Assembly: GCF_000281085.1 (NCBI RefSeq)
Contig: NZ_JH767523.1
Span: 1 to 64,000 of the forward strand
Source of the DNA: Catenovulum agarivorans YM01
GTDB taxonomy: Bacteria > Pseudomonadota > Gammaproteobacteria > Enterobacterales > Alteromonadaceae
DNA: 64,000 bases
Reading direction: 5' to 3'
The notes below the pieces were generated by a model. The model saw nothing but the letters and a program-made list of their open reading frames with translations, was not told where the DNA came from and made no database searches. Of the stretch, positions 43,284 to 53,353 are shown one piece after another. The position numbers and the translations under genes are program-made. Each line of letters begins with the position of its first letter. Position 1 is the first letter of the stretch.

Positions 43284-46200
43284 TTAACTTTGTTGCAGAT
43301 TAACGTCAGATTTAAAGAATAATTTGTACAAGACAGGTACAACACCAAGTGTGAGTAATGTGCCTATTGCTAAGCCAAAAGCGAGTACGCAGGCTAAACC
43401 GTAAAATAACGGGTCTTTGGTTAGAATCAGTGGCATTAAACCTAAGATGGTTGTTACTGTGGTCATCAAAATAGGGCGTAACCTGCTGGTCGCCGCTTGA
43501 ATGAGTGCTTGTTCAAGTGTTATATCTTGCGCGCGTAACAAGTCAATTTTGTCTATCAACACAATTGCATTATTGATGATAATGCCAGCTAAACTATATA
43601 AACCAAGTGAAACCATAAAACCAAATGGCGCTTGCATAACCAACAAACCAACGACAGCCCCGATAAAAGACAGTGGTATAGTTAAAATAATAATCAATGG
43701 TCGGCGGAATGAGTTAAATTGTATTACTAACAACAGTACCACAACAGCCAAGACAATCGGCATATTAGCGGCAAGTGATTTTTGTGCTTCAGCTGACTCT
43801 TTGATCACACCATCATATTCTATACTGTGGTGAATCGGTAAATCTTGCTGCAGCCTTTGAATTTTTTCATCAATTAACAGTTTTAAATCTTCAGCTGTCA
43901 TCGATATATTTCGCGCTTCTACTGAGATGGTTTTAAAGAGGTTTTCTCTTTGAATACTAGCAAAGCTTACTGATGGTTCAAAATCAGCTATTTGTAAAAG
44001 CGGCACATAATGTTGCTGATTGCTTGCATAAACACTGGTTGTGCGCAGTCTATCTAAGGTATGGCGCTCTTGATGGTCTGCGCGATAAACGATAGGGATT
44101 ATATTATCGTGATCTCGGTATTCAGTTAATTCAGCACCATCGAAATAACCTTGCAGCCTATTTGCGACATCAGCTGAGGTGACGCCTGCCTGGCGCGCTT
44201 TGTGTTGGTCAATCAAAACTTTAACCGAGGTAATTCTGCCTTGCCAATCGTCACGTATATCTATGGTGCCGTCTACACCAGCAAGAATCTGCTTTATTTT
44301 TTCAGCTGTTTGATAAATATACTCTGCATCTGGTCCTTTAACTTGAATTTTAATTTCGGAAGAATCTGATGGGCCCAAAAACATTTTATTCACTCGTGCA
44401 CGCACCCACGGAAAGTTTTGTGCAAACCCTTGGCGTAAAGCTTGGATAGCAGCGTCAATTTTGTCCGCTGAATCATAGTTGAGCACAATAAATGCTTTGT
44501 TGGATGTTGGATCTATTGGTGTAAGCGACAAAACAAAACGTGGACCACCAAAACCAACATAAGCAGAATGGGTTGAGTAGGCTAAGTTTGATTTATTTTG
44601 TTCAAGCCACTGAAAAACATTTTGCAGTGCTTTGTCGGTCGCGTTCGCTGAAGCACTCGGCTCTAAATCTAAATAAACCAATACCTGTGGTCTATCTGAA
44701 TCCGGAAAAAACTGTTTTTTAACGTCCGACATAGCAAGTGCAGACAAAAGTAATAAAGTAAATACAGCGAATATCAAAGACTTATTATAATTTAAACTGA
44801 GCCTTAATAATTTGCGGTAAAACTGCTGTAGCGAGGTTTTATTCGCCACTTTCTGCTTGGAGATTTTTAAGAGGTGATAACAAAGTAGCGGGGTTATCAC
44901 AACCGCTAACAACCAACTGGTCAATAAACTGATTAAAATCACCAAGGATATTGAGCGTGTGTATTCGCCAGCAACATGCTGCGCGAGCATAAGTGGCAAA
45001 AAGAATAAAATGGTACTGATTGACGAGCTGAGTAAAGGAATCGCTAATTCCTTAGGTGTTTGCTCTAGCGCGTCAATGCGTGAATATCCTTGCTCTAAGC
45101 GACTTTTAAAGTCTTCAGCGATAACAATGCCATTATCAACTAACAAGCCGAGAGCAATTATGAGTGTAGCTAAACTCATTCGTTCTAAGTTTATGCCTGT
45201 AAAGCTCATAATCGCCAAGGTAATGAGCATAACTACAGGCACTATACTGCCAACGATTAGGCCTGTGCGTATACCTAAAAACAGCATGACCACAACCAAA
45301 ACAATCAACAAGGTTTGTAACACGCTAACCGATACACCATAAACCGTTTTTTCAACTTGCTGCGCTTGAATAGTCGCTATATCTAAATTGTAGCCAATTG
45401 GCAGTGTTTGTTGAATTTGCTGAATATTATCAACTAGGCGAGGGGAGTACTCCAATACATTAAAACCAGACAGCATAGATATAGCTAATACAAGTGCAGG
45501 TTCACCATTGTAATAAACCTTGTTATACGGTGGGTCTATATAATCCAGCTTAACCTTGGCGATATCTTGCAAAACCATAGGTTGTTGTAAGTTTGGTAGA
45601 CTAATAAGTGTATTTTTTATCGCTTCAATCGACGTGAAATTACCGCTGGGTTCAATTGTGATGCTACGTAACCCTGTGTCTATCGTACCGCCTGGTTGAA
45701 TAATGTTTTGTGCTTGCAATTGACTTGCTAGATAATCAGGTGATACGCCAAATTGAGCTAGTTTTGCGTTGGTCACCTCGATAAAAATACGCTGTGGTTG
45801 AATGCCGAGTATTTCAATTTTTTTTGTGCCTGCTACAGCATACAAGGTGTCACGAATATGCTCGGCCATTTCTTTTTTATCCGCGAGCGAAAAACCATCC
45901 GCAGTCAGTGCCAGGGTGAGTATGGCAACGTCACCAAAATCATCATTGACGACAGAGGGGGTGGTACCTTGAGGTAACTTGTGCTGAACTTGACTGACCT
46001 TGTTGCGTAAATCTTGCCAAATGTTTTCTAGTTCAAAATATTTATCTGCTATTTCAACATGTATGATTGATATACCGGTTGATGAGGTCGAGCGAATTCT
46101 TTCAACTTGCGCGATTTGCCGAATAGATTCTTCTAGTTTTTTGGTGATTAACTCTTCTACGCGATTTGACGACATCCCAGGAAACTGTGTGGTGACAACA

Positions 46201-46334
46201 GCTTCCCTGATAGTGATTTCAGGATCTTCGCGTGCAGGCAAAGCAAAGTAGCTAACTAGACCATAAACAACTAACAAGCATAAAACGAGTAAAATTGGCT
46301 TCTGGTAGTTAAGTGCCAAACGACCTATGTTCAT
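43284..46334 (-). CDS. RND-family efflux transporter inner-membrane subunit
   Basis: Proton-driven pump subunit of 1,016 residues with the 12-helix, two-porter-domain RND layout. The N-terminus is MNIGRLALNYQKPILLVL, and VTTQFPGMSSNRVEELITKKLE is typical. The TM4 motif is GLLVDNGIVIAED: the first of the two AcrB aspartates is kept and the second is Asn, as in many HAE1-like pumps outside the AcrB group. It lies 12 bp downstream of its membrane-fusion gene. No TolC-like outer-membrane gene is adjacent. Substrates cannot be predicted. Confidence 0.93.
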   Translation of the reverse strand: MNIGRLALNYQKPILLVLCLLVVYGLVSYFALPAREDPEITIREAVVTTQFPGMSSNRVEELITKKLEESIRQIAQVERIRSTSSTGISIIHVEIADKYFELENIWQDLRNKVSQVQHKLPQGTTPSVVNDDFGDVAILTLALTADGFSLADKKEMAEHIRDTLYAVAGTKKIEILGIQPQRIFIEVTNAKLAQFGVSPDYLASQLQAQNIIQPGGTIDTGLRSITIEPSGNFTSIEAIKNTLISLPNLQQPMVLQDIAKVKLDYIDPPYNKVYYNGEPALVLAISMLSGFNVLEYSPRLVDNIQQIQQTLPIGYNLDIATIQAQQVEKTVYGVSVSVLQTLLIVLVVVMLFLGIRTGLIVGSIVPVVMLITLAIMSFTGINLERMSLATLIIALGLLVDNGIVIAEDFKSRLEQGYSRIDALEQTPKELAIPLLSSSISTILFFLPLMLAQHVAGEYTRSISLVILISLLTSWLLAVVITPLLCYHLLKISKQKVANKTSLQQFYRKLLRLSLNYNKSLIFAVFTLLLLSALAMSDVKKQFFPDSDRPQVLVYLDLEPSASANATDKALQNVFQWLEQNKSNLAYSTHSAYVGFGGPRFVLSLTPIDPTSNKAFIVLNYDSADKIDAAIQALRQGFAQNFPWVRARVNKMFLGPSDSSEIKIQVKGPDAEYIYQTAEKIKQILAGVDGTIDIRDDWQGRITSVKVLIDQHKARQAGVTSADVANRLQGYFDGAELTEYRDHDNIIPIVYRADHQERHTLDRLRTTSVYASNQQHYVPLLQIADFEPSVSFASIQRENLFKTISVEARNISMTAEDLKLLIDEKIQRLQQDLPIHHSIEYDGVIKESAEAQKSLAANMPIVLAVVVLLLVIQFNSFRRPLIIILTIPLSFIGAVVGLLVMQAPFGFMVSLGLYSLAGIIINNAIVLIDKIDLLRAQDITLEQALIQAATSRLRPILMTTVTTILGLMPLILTKDPLFYGLACVLAFGLAIGTLLTLGVVPVLYKLFFKSDVNLQQS

Positions 46335-46346
46335 ACGCCACCCAAG

Positions 46347-47456
46347 TTAGTTAAAGATATTTATTTGATTTTGCAGCAAGGTCACTTGTTGTCCGTCATT
46401 TAGAAAATGCACACCTGCAGTTGCGATAATTTCGCCAGATTGTAAACCTTGGGTGATCAATACTTGGTTTTCTATTATGTTTTCGGTAACCACAGGACGT
46501 TTTTCAAGCTTGTTAGATTGTGCATCAAATACAAATACAAAGTTTTGTTGATTGCTACCTGCCAGCACGGCCGATAGTGGTACTTTTACTGCATCACCTG
46601 ATACATTGTTGCGTTCAGATGATAAATAAACAAATTCTACTTCCACAGACATACCAGCGCGTAAATCTTGGTGGCTTTGGTTAAACTGTAAAATAACTTT
46701 AAATGCATTAGCAGTTTCAGCGCGACTGGCAATTTCTTTGACACTGGCGTTCAGTTGGCTAGCTTTAGTCACTTGGCTGGATACTTTACATATCTGGCCA
46801 AGAGAGATGTGTTTAATCATAATTTCGGGGACAAACACCTCAATCTCAAAACCATGCGTGCCCTCAACTTCAAACACAGTCTGTCCGCTGGCGACTTGCT
46901 GAGAAGGCTCTGCAAACTGTTTACTGATATGACCATCGTAAGGTGCAAGTAGCTGGGTATCCGCTAAATTCTTTTGCGCTATTTTCACTTGAGTAGTTGC
47001 GACTTCAAGGGTGGAACGTGCCGATTGTGCTTGTGATTTAGCATTATCGAACTGTGATTTAGATACAAGTTGTTGTTCTAACAATTGCTGAAAGCGCAAA
47101 TATTCAGCTTGTCGTTCGGAATATAAAGCTTGTGCACGTTTGACTTCGCCTTGTGCTGCTTGCAACGCCAATTGATAGTTGCTGCTGTCAAGTTGTGCGA
47201 GTAATTGTCCAGCATAAATAACATCGCCTAATTTGACGTGTATGTTTTGAATTTTCCCACCTACCTGAAAACTGAGAGGGGCTGTTTCGGCAGGCACTAT
47301 GTTACCGGGTAAATTGCGGATTTGTTGAATGGGTTCTAGCGCTACTTTTTGCCAAGCAATTGCCCGAATCGGAGGTTGTTTGACGAGCTGTGGTTCAGAA
47401 CAAGCGGAGATAACAATTAATGTAAAAATACAGCAAACACTTTTAATTGAGTACAT
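46347..47456 (-). CDS. RND efflux periplasmic adaptor lipoprotein
   Basis: Membrane-fusion protein of 369 residues. The lipobox ISAC (about Cys19) anchors it to the inner membrane. The HlyD/AcrA layout follows: barrel-sandwich halves around VGGKIQNIHVKLGDVIYAGQLLAQLD and LLAPYDGHISKQFAEPSQQVASGQ. A coiled-coil hairpin between them (about 95-160, EVKRAQALYSERQAEYLRFQ) precedes a beta-barrel and membrane-proximal domain. It bridges the RND pump to an outer-membrane channel. First gene of the two-gene pump operon. Confidence 0.92.
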   Translation of the reverse strand: MYSIKSVCCIFTLIVISACSEPQLVKQPPIRAIAWQKVALEPIQQIRNLPGNIVPAETAPLSFQVGGKIQNIHVKLGDVIYAGQLLAQLDSSNYQLALQAAQGEVKRAQALYSERQAEYLRFQQLLEQQLVSKSQFDNAKSQAQSARSTLEVATTQVKIAQKNLADTQLLAPYDGHISKQFAEPSQQVASGQTVFEVEGTHGFEIEVFVPEIMIKHISLGQICKVSSQVTKASQLNASVKEIASRAETANAFKVILQFNQSHQDLRAGMSVEVEFVYLSSERNNVSGDAVKVPLSAVLAGSNQQNFVFVFDAQSNKLEKRPVVTENIIENQVLITQGLQSGEIIATAGVHFLNDGQQVTLLQNQINIFN

Positions 47457-47484
47457 AAGCCTCTCCGCTTTGTTTTATGTTAGT

Positions 47485-48642
47485 TTATTCACCTTCCACG
47501 TGGCTACTGCGATTTACGTAACAACCTAATTCAGTGTAGTCAGAAACACTCGGTTTTAGTGCTTTAATTGCCAACTGCATCGCTTCTGACTGTAAGTTTT
47601 CGGTAACATCAATATAAAACATTTCTTCCCACGGACGGCCTTTAATTGGGCGAGATTCAATCTTACACATACTAATCTTGTATTCTTTAAAGATAAGCAA
47701 AGCGTCAACTAAAGCCCCTGGGCGTTGCCCAACCGACAATATCAGAGACGTTTTTGCAGCGCAGGTTAGTGGGACACTTACTGGCTCGCGTGCGACTACA
47801 ATAAAACGTGTCTGGTTGTCTTTTTGATTGGCAACATCGGCACGGATAGATTGTAAACCATAATGTTTACCCGCTTCAGCACTGCCTAATACAGCGACAG
47901 CTGGATCATTTAGTTTTTTAACTTCTGATAAAGCGGTAGAAGTGCTATCTGAAACTACAATCTCGACGTCGGACAACTCATTTAAAAAGTCACTACATTG
48001 AGCTATTGGCTGGTGGTGACCATAAATGGTTTTTATTTGTGACAAGTCGGTTTCACACGCAACCAAGAGGTTGTGTTTTACTGGAATATATAGCTCATCG
48101 ATAATCTTAAGGCGGGTCGTTTGTAATAAATCATAAACTTCATTAATACTGCCAGACGAAGTATTTTCGATAGGTAAAACACCTATATCTGCATCTTTAT
48201 CTTCAACGGCGGCAAAAATGTCGTCGAAACTTTTACAGCCAACATCAATTAACCCACCGTTAAGCCCAGTTAAATATTTTTCTACTGCTGAATGACTGTA
48301 TGAACCTTTAGTGCCCAAGTAAGCAACTTTATACTCAGCGCTTTTCATACTTGGGTTATTCAACTGCATTAAATAGTCTTGCTGTAATTCAACTGAATCT
48401 TCAATAATGGTGCGGTATACACTATGAATATAGTCGCTTTTTAAACCCAACTTTTTACCTTTGGCTGACAGGTTTTGTAGTAACAGGGTTTCACGGTAGC
48501 TATCACGTACCGGCTTTTGGTCTTGCACCTTGCTTTTTACAACTTGAATACTTAGGTCTCTTCGTTTAGCCAATAAAGATAAAAGTTGCTCATCTAGGCT
48601 AGTAATCTCGACTCTAACTTTGTCTAAATCTATTTTTTCCAT
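47485..48642 (-). CDS. pheA: Chorismate mutase/prephenate dehydratase
   Basis: Bifunctional P-protein that converts chorismate to prephenate to phenylpyruvate. It has 385 residues from ATG 48642; the TTG five codons upstream is weaker. The AroQ mutase domain (1-90) shows RVEITSLDEQLLSLLAKRRDLSIQV. The dehydratase domain (about 103-285) shows AYLGTKGSYSHSAVEKY and GVLPIENTSSGSINEVYDLL. The ACT domain (about 295-380) has SLILSVGQRPGALVDALLIF and ESRPIKGRPWEEMFYID for Phe feedback. No Phe-rich leader peptide is seen upstream. Confidence 0.95.
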   Translation of the reverse strand: MEKIDLDKVRVEITSLDEQLLSLLAKRRDLSIQVVKSKVQDQKPVRDSYRETLLLQNLSAKGKKLGLKSDYIHSVYRTIIEDSVELQQDYLMQLNNPSMKSAEYKVAYLGTKGSYSHSAVEKYLTGLNGGLIDVGCKSFDDIFAAVEDKDADIGVLPIENTSSGSINEVYDLLQTTRLKIIDELYIPVKHNLLVACETDLSQIKTIYGHHQPIAQCSDFLNELSDVEIVVSDSTSTALSEVKKLNDPAVAVLGSAEAGKHYGLQSIRADVANQKDNQTRFIVVAREPVSVPLTCAAKTSLILSVGQRPGALVDALLIFKEYKISMCKIESRPIKGRPWEEMFYIDVTENLQSEAMQLAIKALKPSVSDYTELGCYVNRSSHVEGE

Positions 48643-48949
48643 GGGTTGAATGTACAAAAATTGATAATCGCTGGGGGAAATTCCGCTAACTATAGCGAAT
48701 TAACGCGATTTAATAAAATAATTCTTTATGCTAGCGCGAGTCTAGTTATCAATAATTCTTAATCCTTTATCTATTTGTTTGTGTGAGAAAATGCTTACAC
48801 AAAGCATTATTTAAAAAATATGAACAAAAATTTAAACAATTTGGTCTTTTTGACGTGATATAGCAGAAAAAATGCTTGACTAATAGTCGGTAAAAGGCGG
48901 TAATGAGTGCGCATAATTCTTATAATATTTGAGCAATTTTTGGTAGCTG
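48643..48949. other. pheA / GGDEF-EAL divergent intergenic region
   Basis: About 307 bp, strongly AT-rich. A 7-bp stem TTTGTGT/ACACAAA with a 12-base loop lies at 48778-48803. TTGACT at about 48880 could be a -35 for the GGDEF-EAL gene, but no -10 at good spacing is seen. No attenuator with a U-run was found for pheA. Confidence 0.4.
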
Positions 48950-51538
48950 ATGATGAAAGCACTGCAAAGACACACAATCTTTGCCGCCATCGGTGGGGTG
49001 ATATTCTTTATTCTGCTGGGGGTGGCCTCACTTCATGCACTCAATGAGTGGCAGAATTCTTATCGATTACAAATTGTTAGTAGCCAAGCTAAATATGTCG
49101 AAGGTATGTTCGATAAATTGCTGGTTGACACTCAGTACCAACACAACTTAATTTACCCTCAGGCAAACTCGGAAAATGTCCATAGTGCCACCCATGCAGA
49201 TTATAGCTATTGTTTTGATGTGACACAGCGGACTGAATGTGAGACAAAGCCTACAAATATAAATGCTACGGGCAGCATCTTCAGCTCAAATGATCTACAA
49301 ACTATATTCTTAGAAGTTATAAACCGATACCAATCGAATAAAGTCGGTATTGTGCAATCAAGTTCAGGCCAACCTATTGCAGTCGCTATGAGTAAACAAA
49401 ATGGTCAGGCTTTTATTCAAGGTTTTAAACTCCCGCACGATTCAGCAAATTTCACAATTAGTCCGTTTGACGTCTCAGCACATACTGATGCCTTTGTTAC
49501 CTCTGATTTAATTGATAACCAGCGTAAGTGGGCTGTGCCAGTTGCTGTTACCCCTTTTTCATTTTATAGCCAACCTGTTGTTTGGTTGGCTGGCCTGATT
49601 TGTTTACTTTCGGCTTTGATGTGTTTTTATATCTACTTAACCCATTACAAAAAATCCCGACAAAGTATTAATCGTTTAACCGAAGAAGTTGCACAAATTA
49701 AACCGAACGATGATAGTGCTAAAAAAGTTAGCAATTACCAAACTGAAGAAGTAGGTGAGTTGGCCGGTTCAATTAACGGTATGTTAGATGAGCTATTTGC
49801 TGCAAAAGAATTTAATAAAGTAACCCTTAACTCAATCGGTGACGCAGTGATCACCACTGATTTAAACGGTGTTGTGACTTACTGTAACTCGACGACGTTT
49901 AAAATCATTAAAGCTTCGGTGACTGATATAGTCGGCAAACACATTGCCGATGTGTTGCCTTTTGTCGATCCTGAAGATTCAAAACGTCTGCGTCATGCAC
50001 TAAAAGACGTGGTTAAAAATGCCGAACAAAGCGATAGCGCGAGTGAGCGCTGTATGCATAGAATTAATCGCGAGTTAGAAGTCTTATATATAGAAAAGCA
50101 CATCACCACTTTGCGTAATCCTTCGAAAGAGTTGGTTGGCACAGTAATGGTGTTGCGCGATATGACTCAAAGCGAGCGGCTGCGCAAAAAATTAAATTTC
50201 CAAGCTAGTTATGATGTTGTTACTAAACTGCTCAACCGCCATAAATTTGAAGAAATGCTCAATGAAGCGGTTCACAACGCCAAAATGGAGCAACGCTCAC
50301 ATGTGTTGTGTCTGATAGATTTAGACAGATTTAAGTTAATCAACGACAGCGCCGGACATGCGGCGGGTGACCAACTTTTATATGAAGTTGGCAGTATATT
50401 GCGTTCTTATTTACGGAAAACTGACGTTTGTGCTCGCATTGGTGGGGATGAGTACGGCATTATATTATTTGACGCGCAGCTTGAACATGGCATTAATATT
50501 TTCGAAAAAATTCTTGCCCAAGTTAAAGAATATCGATTTATTTGGGGTGGTAAAATTCACTCTATCGGTGCGAGTTTTGGTGTTACACAAATTACTTCTG
50601 ATACGCATAATGCAGCCGAAGCGCGCCGTGAAGCTGACGCAGCTTGTTACATGGCTAAAAATATCGGCATGAATAATTTACGTGTATTTGACGTCAATAA
50701 TGAAAAGCTCAATAGCCATCATCAAGCACCTCGCTGGGCAGCTCGTATAAACGACGCTTTAGTTAACGATAAGTTTGTCTTGTTTTTCCAACGCATTAAT
50801 CCAACTTGTGGTCAAAGTGAGCGTGAGCACATTGAAATTTTACTGCGAATGCAAGACGAAGACGGTATATTGTTGTCACCAAATATGTTCTTGCCAGCAG
50901 CAGAGCGTTTTCGTTTAACGCCTAAGATAGATCGTTGGGTGATTAAACGTGTATTTCGTTGGATTTCTTCTCGGCCACAGTTATGGCAAAAAGTAACCTT
51001 GTCGATTAATTTATCTGGTGAGTCTCTTAACGATGAGAAACTTTTTTCTTATATTATCGACCTACATGAAAAAATCGGCTTCCCGCCAGAAACTATATGT
51101 TTTGAAGTCACCGAAACTGCCGCAGTTGCAAATTTAGTGGTTGGTCGCGAGTTAATTACCAAGCTTAAAGCTCACGGCTTTACCTTTGCACTAGATGACT
51201 TTGGTAAAGGTTTCTCATCCTACAGCTATTTACAAAATTTGCCTGCTGAATATGTCAAAATTGATGGCGGTTTTGTCAAGCAGATGACAGAAAATGTTCG
51301 TGACAGAGAAATTGTTCGTTCTATTCATCAAATCAGCGCAGTTATGGGGATGAAAACCATAGCAGAATACGTTGAAGATGACTCTATTTTAGAAGCTTTA
51401 CGAGAAATTGGCGTGGACTATGCTCAAGGTTTTGGCATTCAAAAACCAGCCGATCTTTCTAGCTTTATTCCTATTGCCGATGTGTTGAATGAATCAGAAA
51501 GTCTAATAGCTTCTGAGCATCAAGAAATAGAGGTTTGA
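48950..51538 (+). CDS. Membrane PAS-GGDEF-EAL c-di-GMP protein
   Basis: Protein of 862 residues. TM1 is about 9-31, a periplasmic sensor covers 32-205, and TM2 is about 207-230. HAMP-like and PAS domains follow (PAS about 285-400, LNSIGDAVITTDLNGVVTYCNS). The GGDEF domain has GGDEY (about 498-502) with the inhibitory site RKTD five residues before it. The EAL domain opens EILLRM instead of EALLR and keeps EVTET and DDFGKGFSSYSYL, with KIDGGFV. Both cyclase and phosphodiesterase residues seem largely present, so net activity is unclear. ATG 48950 or 48953. Confidence 0.92.
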   Translation: MMKALQRHTIFAAIGGVIFFILLGVASLHALNEWQNSYRLQIVSSQAKYVEGMFDKLLVDTQYQHNLIYPQANSENVHSATHADYSYCFDVTQRTECETKPTNINATGSIFSSNDLQTIFLEVINRYQSNKVGIVQSSSGQPIAVAMSKQNGQAFIQGFKLPHDSANFTISPFDVSAHTDAFVTSDLIDNQRKWAVPVAVTPFSFYSQPVVWLAGLICLLSALMCFYIYLTHYKKSRQSINRLTEEVAQIKPNDDSAKKVSNYQTEEVGELAGSINGMLDELFAAKEFNKVTLNSIGDAVITTDLNGVVTYCNSTTFKIIKASVTDIVGKHIADVLPFVDPEDSKRLRHALKDVVKNAEQSDSASERCMHRINRELEVLYIEKHITTLRNPSKELVGTVMVLRDMTQSERLRKKLNFQASYDVVTKLLNRHKFEEMLNEAVHNAKMEQRSHVLCLIDLDRFKLINDSAGHAAGDQLLYEVGSILRSYLRKTDVCARIGGDEYGIILFDAQLEHGINIFEKILAQVKEYRFIWGGKIHSIGASFGVTQITSDTHNAAEARREADAACYMAKNIGMNNLRVFDVNNEKLNSHHQAPRWAARINDALVNDKFVLFFQRINPTCGQSEREHIEILLRMQDEDGILLSPNMFLPAAERFRLTPKIDRWVIKRVFRWISSRPQLWQKVTLSINLSGESLNDEKLFSYIIDLHEKIGFPPETICFEVTETAAVANLVVGRELITKLKAHGFTFALDDFGKGFSSYSYLQNLPAEYVKIDGGFVKQMTENVRDREIVRSIHQISAVMGMKTIAEYVEDDSILEALREIGVDYAQGFGIQKPADLSSFIPIADVLNESESLIASEHQEIEV

Positions 51539-51553
51539 GGTCAAGCTAAAGCT

Positions 51554-53230
51554 TCATGCCGTTTGTGGTTTAGCTATTTTATTTAACAAACGGTCATCAA
51601 AAATATAATAACAGTTCCGTCCGTTTTCTTTTGCCTGATATAAAGCAACATCAGCATGGGTTAACGCTTGACTTAAATCAAGTTCCACTTTACTTAAACC
51701 CATGCTAAGAGTTACATTTATTGCAGACTCGTCCGGTAAAATTATTTTGTGTTCCGACATAAACTTTAGAATTCGTTCAGCAACCTGTGCAGCATCTTCG
51801 ATATTGCAGTCAACCATCAAAATAGCGAACTCTTCTCCACCAATACGGGCCAATATGTCATGGCTACGAATGATAGACTGAGCAAGTATTTCAGTGATTT
51901 GTTTTAACGCTACATCACCAGCGTTGTGGCCGAATGTGTCATTAATATCTTTAAAGTGATCTATGTCTAACATGATGAGTGCGCAATTTAACTGTTTTCT
52001 AACCGATAATTTTAAAATGGCATCACCTTTTTCAAAAAAAGCTCGGCGATTATAAATTTTAGTCAGTGGGTCGGTTAAGGCTTGTGCAGTTAACTCATTG
52101 TTGGCTTTGATTAGTTTTTTCTCTGCATATGTACGTCGGCTAATTTCTCGTTTCAGCATTGATGACAAATAGAAAAATCGCCAAGCAAGAATCGACAGTA
52201 TTAAAATGATAAACAAAGATATGATAATGGTATGCATTAAAATACGCGTATTTTTAATCGGCTTCTGGTACATCAGGTTGTCCATCTGGCTAAAATCGGG
52301 TTGGTCACCAGCCATACCTAATTGAATGTAATTATTCGCGATTGTTTTCCATCTGTCTGGATTCATGTGCCCCAGTTGAACCAGTTCTGGCATTATCAAT
52401 TCTGTTAGGTGATTCGCTTCATAGAGCAAATGTTTTAAACTTTTATCTGGCGCGTAGTTATCTTTAATTATATTAACTGTTTCTTCTATGTTGCTTAGTG
52501 CGTAGTGCCAGCCTTTAAGTGACGCCTGTTTAAATTTGTCGACAATTTCGGGATGTTGTTGGGCAAAGTCTTCGTGAGTGATTAACACATCACTATAGAA
52601 ATTTACGCCGTAATCTTTCGGTTTGATTAGGTTATATTCGTATCCAGATTGTTCCAACTGGAATGGTTCATTAGACATATACGCGTTCAGTGCCGCAACT
52701 TTACCTAAGACTAAGTCGTTAATACGGGCATTTTGTGTGATTAACTTTAGCCCCTCTAGTCTAAATCCTTCTTTACGAAAAACAGTCAACAGTTCGGCGC
52801 TTTCGGTACCTGGTAATGTGGGAAGTGGTTTATCAGCTATATCCTGAGGTGATACATAACCATTCTTTTTTAACGTGAGCCAGACTAATGGTGAAGATTG
52901 CATCAAAGCTGACACAGCAACCACAGGTTTAGATTGCATTCTATGAATTGCGACTGCAGAACTGCTAATAGCGAAGTCGGCTTGATGGTTTAGCACTGCA
53001 TCAATGGGGGACGGGTTGTTAATGTTGTAGGGAATAAGGGTAACTTTGAGCCCAGACTCTTGGTAGAAGCCTTTTTCTTTCGCTATGTAATAACCGGCAA
53101 ATTGAAATTGATCTTCCCATCTCAACTGTAGCGAGAGTTCCCTTAATTTTGCGCTCGCTGGTAAGCTGGTAATAATGACCAGAATAGAGAAAACTATTGA
53201 TAGAGCTTTTACCCGCTGCAATTTGGTCAT
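51554..53230 (-). CDS. NMT1/THI5-like sensor fused to a GGDEF diguanylate cyclase
   Basis: Fusion of 558 residues. Signal peptide (about 1-27) is followed by a periplasmic NMT1/THI5-like binding domain (about 30-265: LQLRWEDQFQFAGYYIAKEKGFYQESGL, AVLNHQADFAISSSA). One membrane helix (about 333-352) and a coiled-coil lead to a GGDEF domain with GGEEF near residue 464. The I-site RSHD lies five residues before it. The sensor family binds thiamine-pyrimidine-type ligands in transporters. Here it probably senses such a molecule and drives c-di-GMP synthesis. It is convergent with the GGDEF-EAL gene. Confidence 0.9.
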   Translation of the reverse strand: MTKLQRVKALSIVFSILVIITSLPASAKLRELSLQLRWEDQFQFAGYYIAKEKGFYQESGLKVTLIPYNINNPSPIDAVLNHQADFAISSSAVAIHRMQSKPVVAVSALMQSSPLVWLTLKKNGYVSPQDIADKPLPTLPGTESAELLTVFRKEGFRLEGLKLITQNARINDLVLGKVAALNAYMSNEPFQLEQSGYEYNLIKPKDYGVNFYSDVLITHEDFAQQHPEIVDKFKQASLKGWHYALSNIEETVNIIKDNYAPDKSLKHLLYEANHLTELIMPELVQLGHMNPDRWKTIANNYIQLGMAGDQPDFSQMDNLMYQKPIKNTRILMHTIIISLFIILILSILAWRFFYLSSMLKREISRRTYAEKKLIKANNELTAQALTDPLTKIYNRRAFFEKGDAILKLSVRKQLNCALIMLDIDHFKDINDTFGHNAGDVALKQITEILAQSIIRSHDILARIGGEEFAILMVDCNIEDAAQVAERILKFMSEHKIILPDESAINVTLSMGLSKVELDLSQALTHADVALYQAKENGRNCYYIFDDRLLNKIAKPQTA

Positions 53231-53353
53231 TCTAACCCCCGCATTCCTTAATTAAGGCTAATCCATTTTTGGATATTAGTACACTTATATCAACAAATAA
53301 TCTTGAAACATAAGGTATACTGTGATTGCTGTTAGTTAATACAACAAGGGTAA

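Noticed and set aside
48778-48803. pheA attenuator
   Set aside because: A 7-bp stem is present, but there is no U-run on the pheA strand and no Phe-rich leader peptide.
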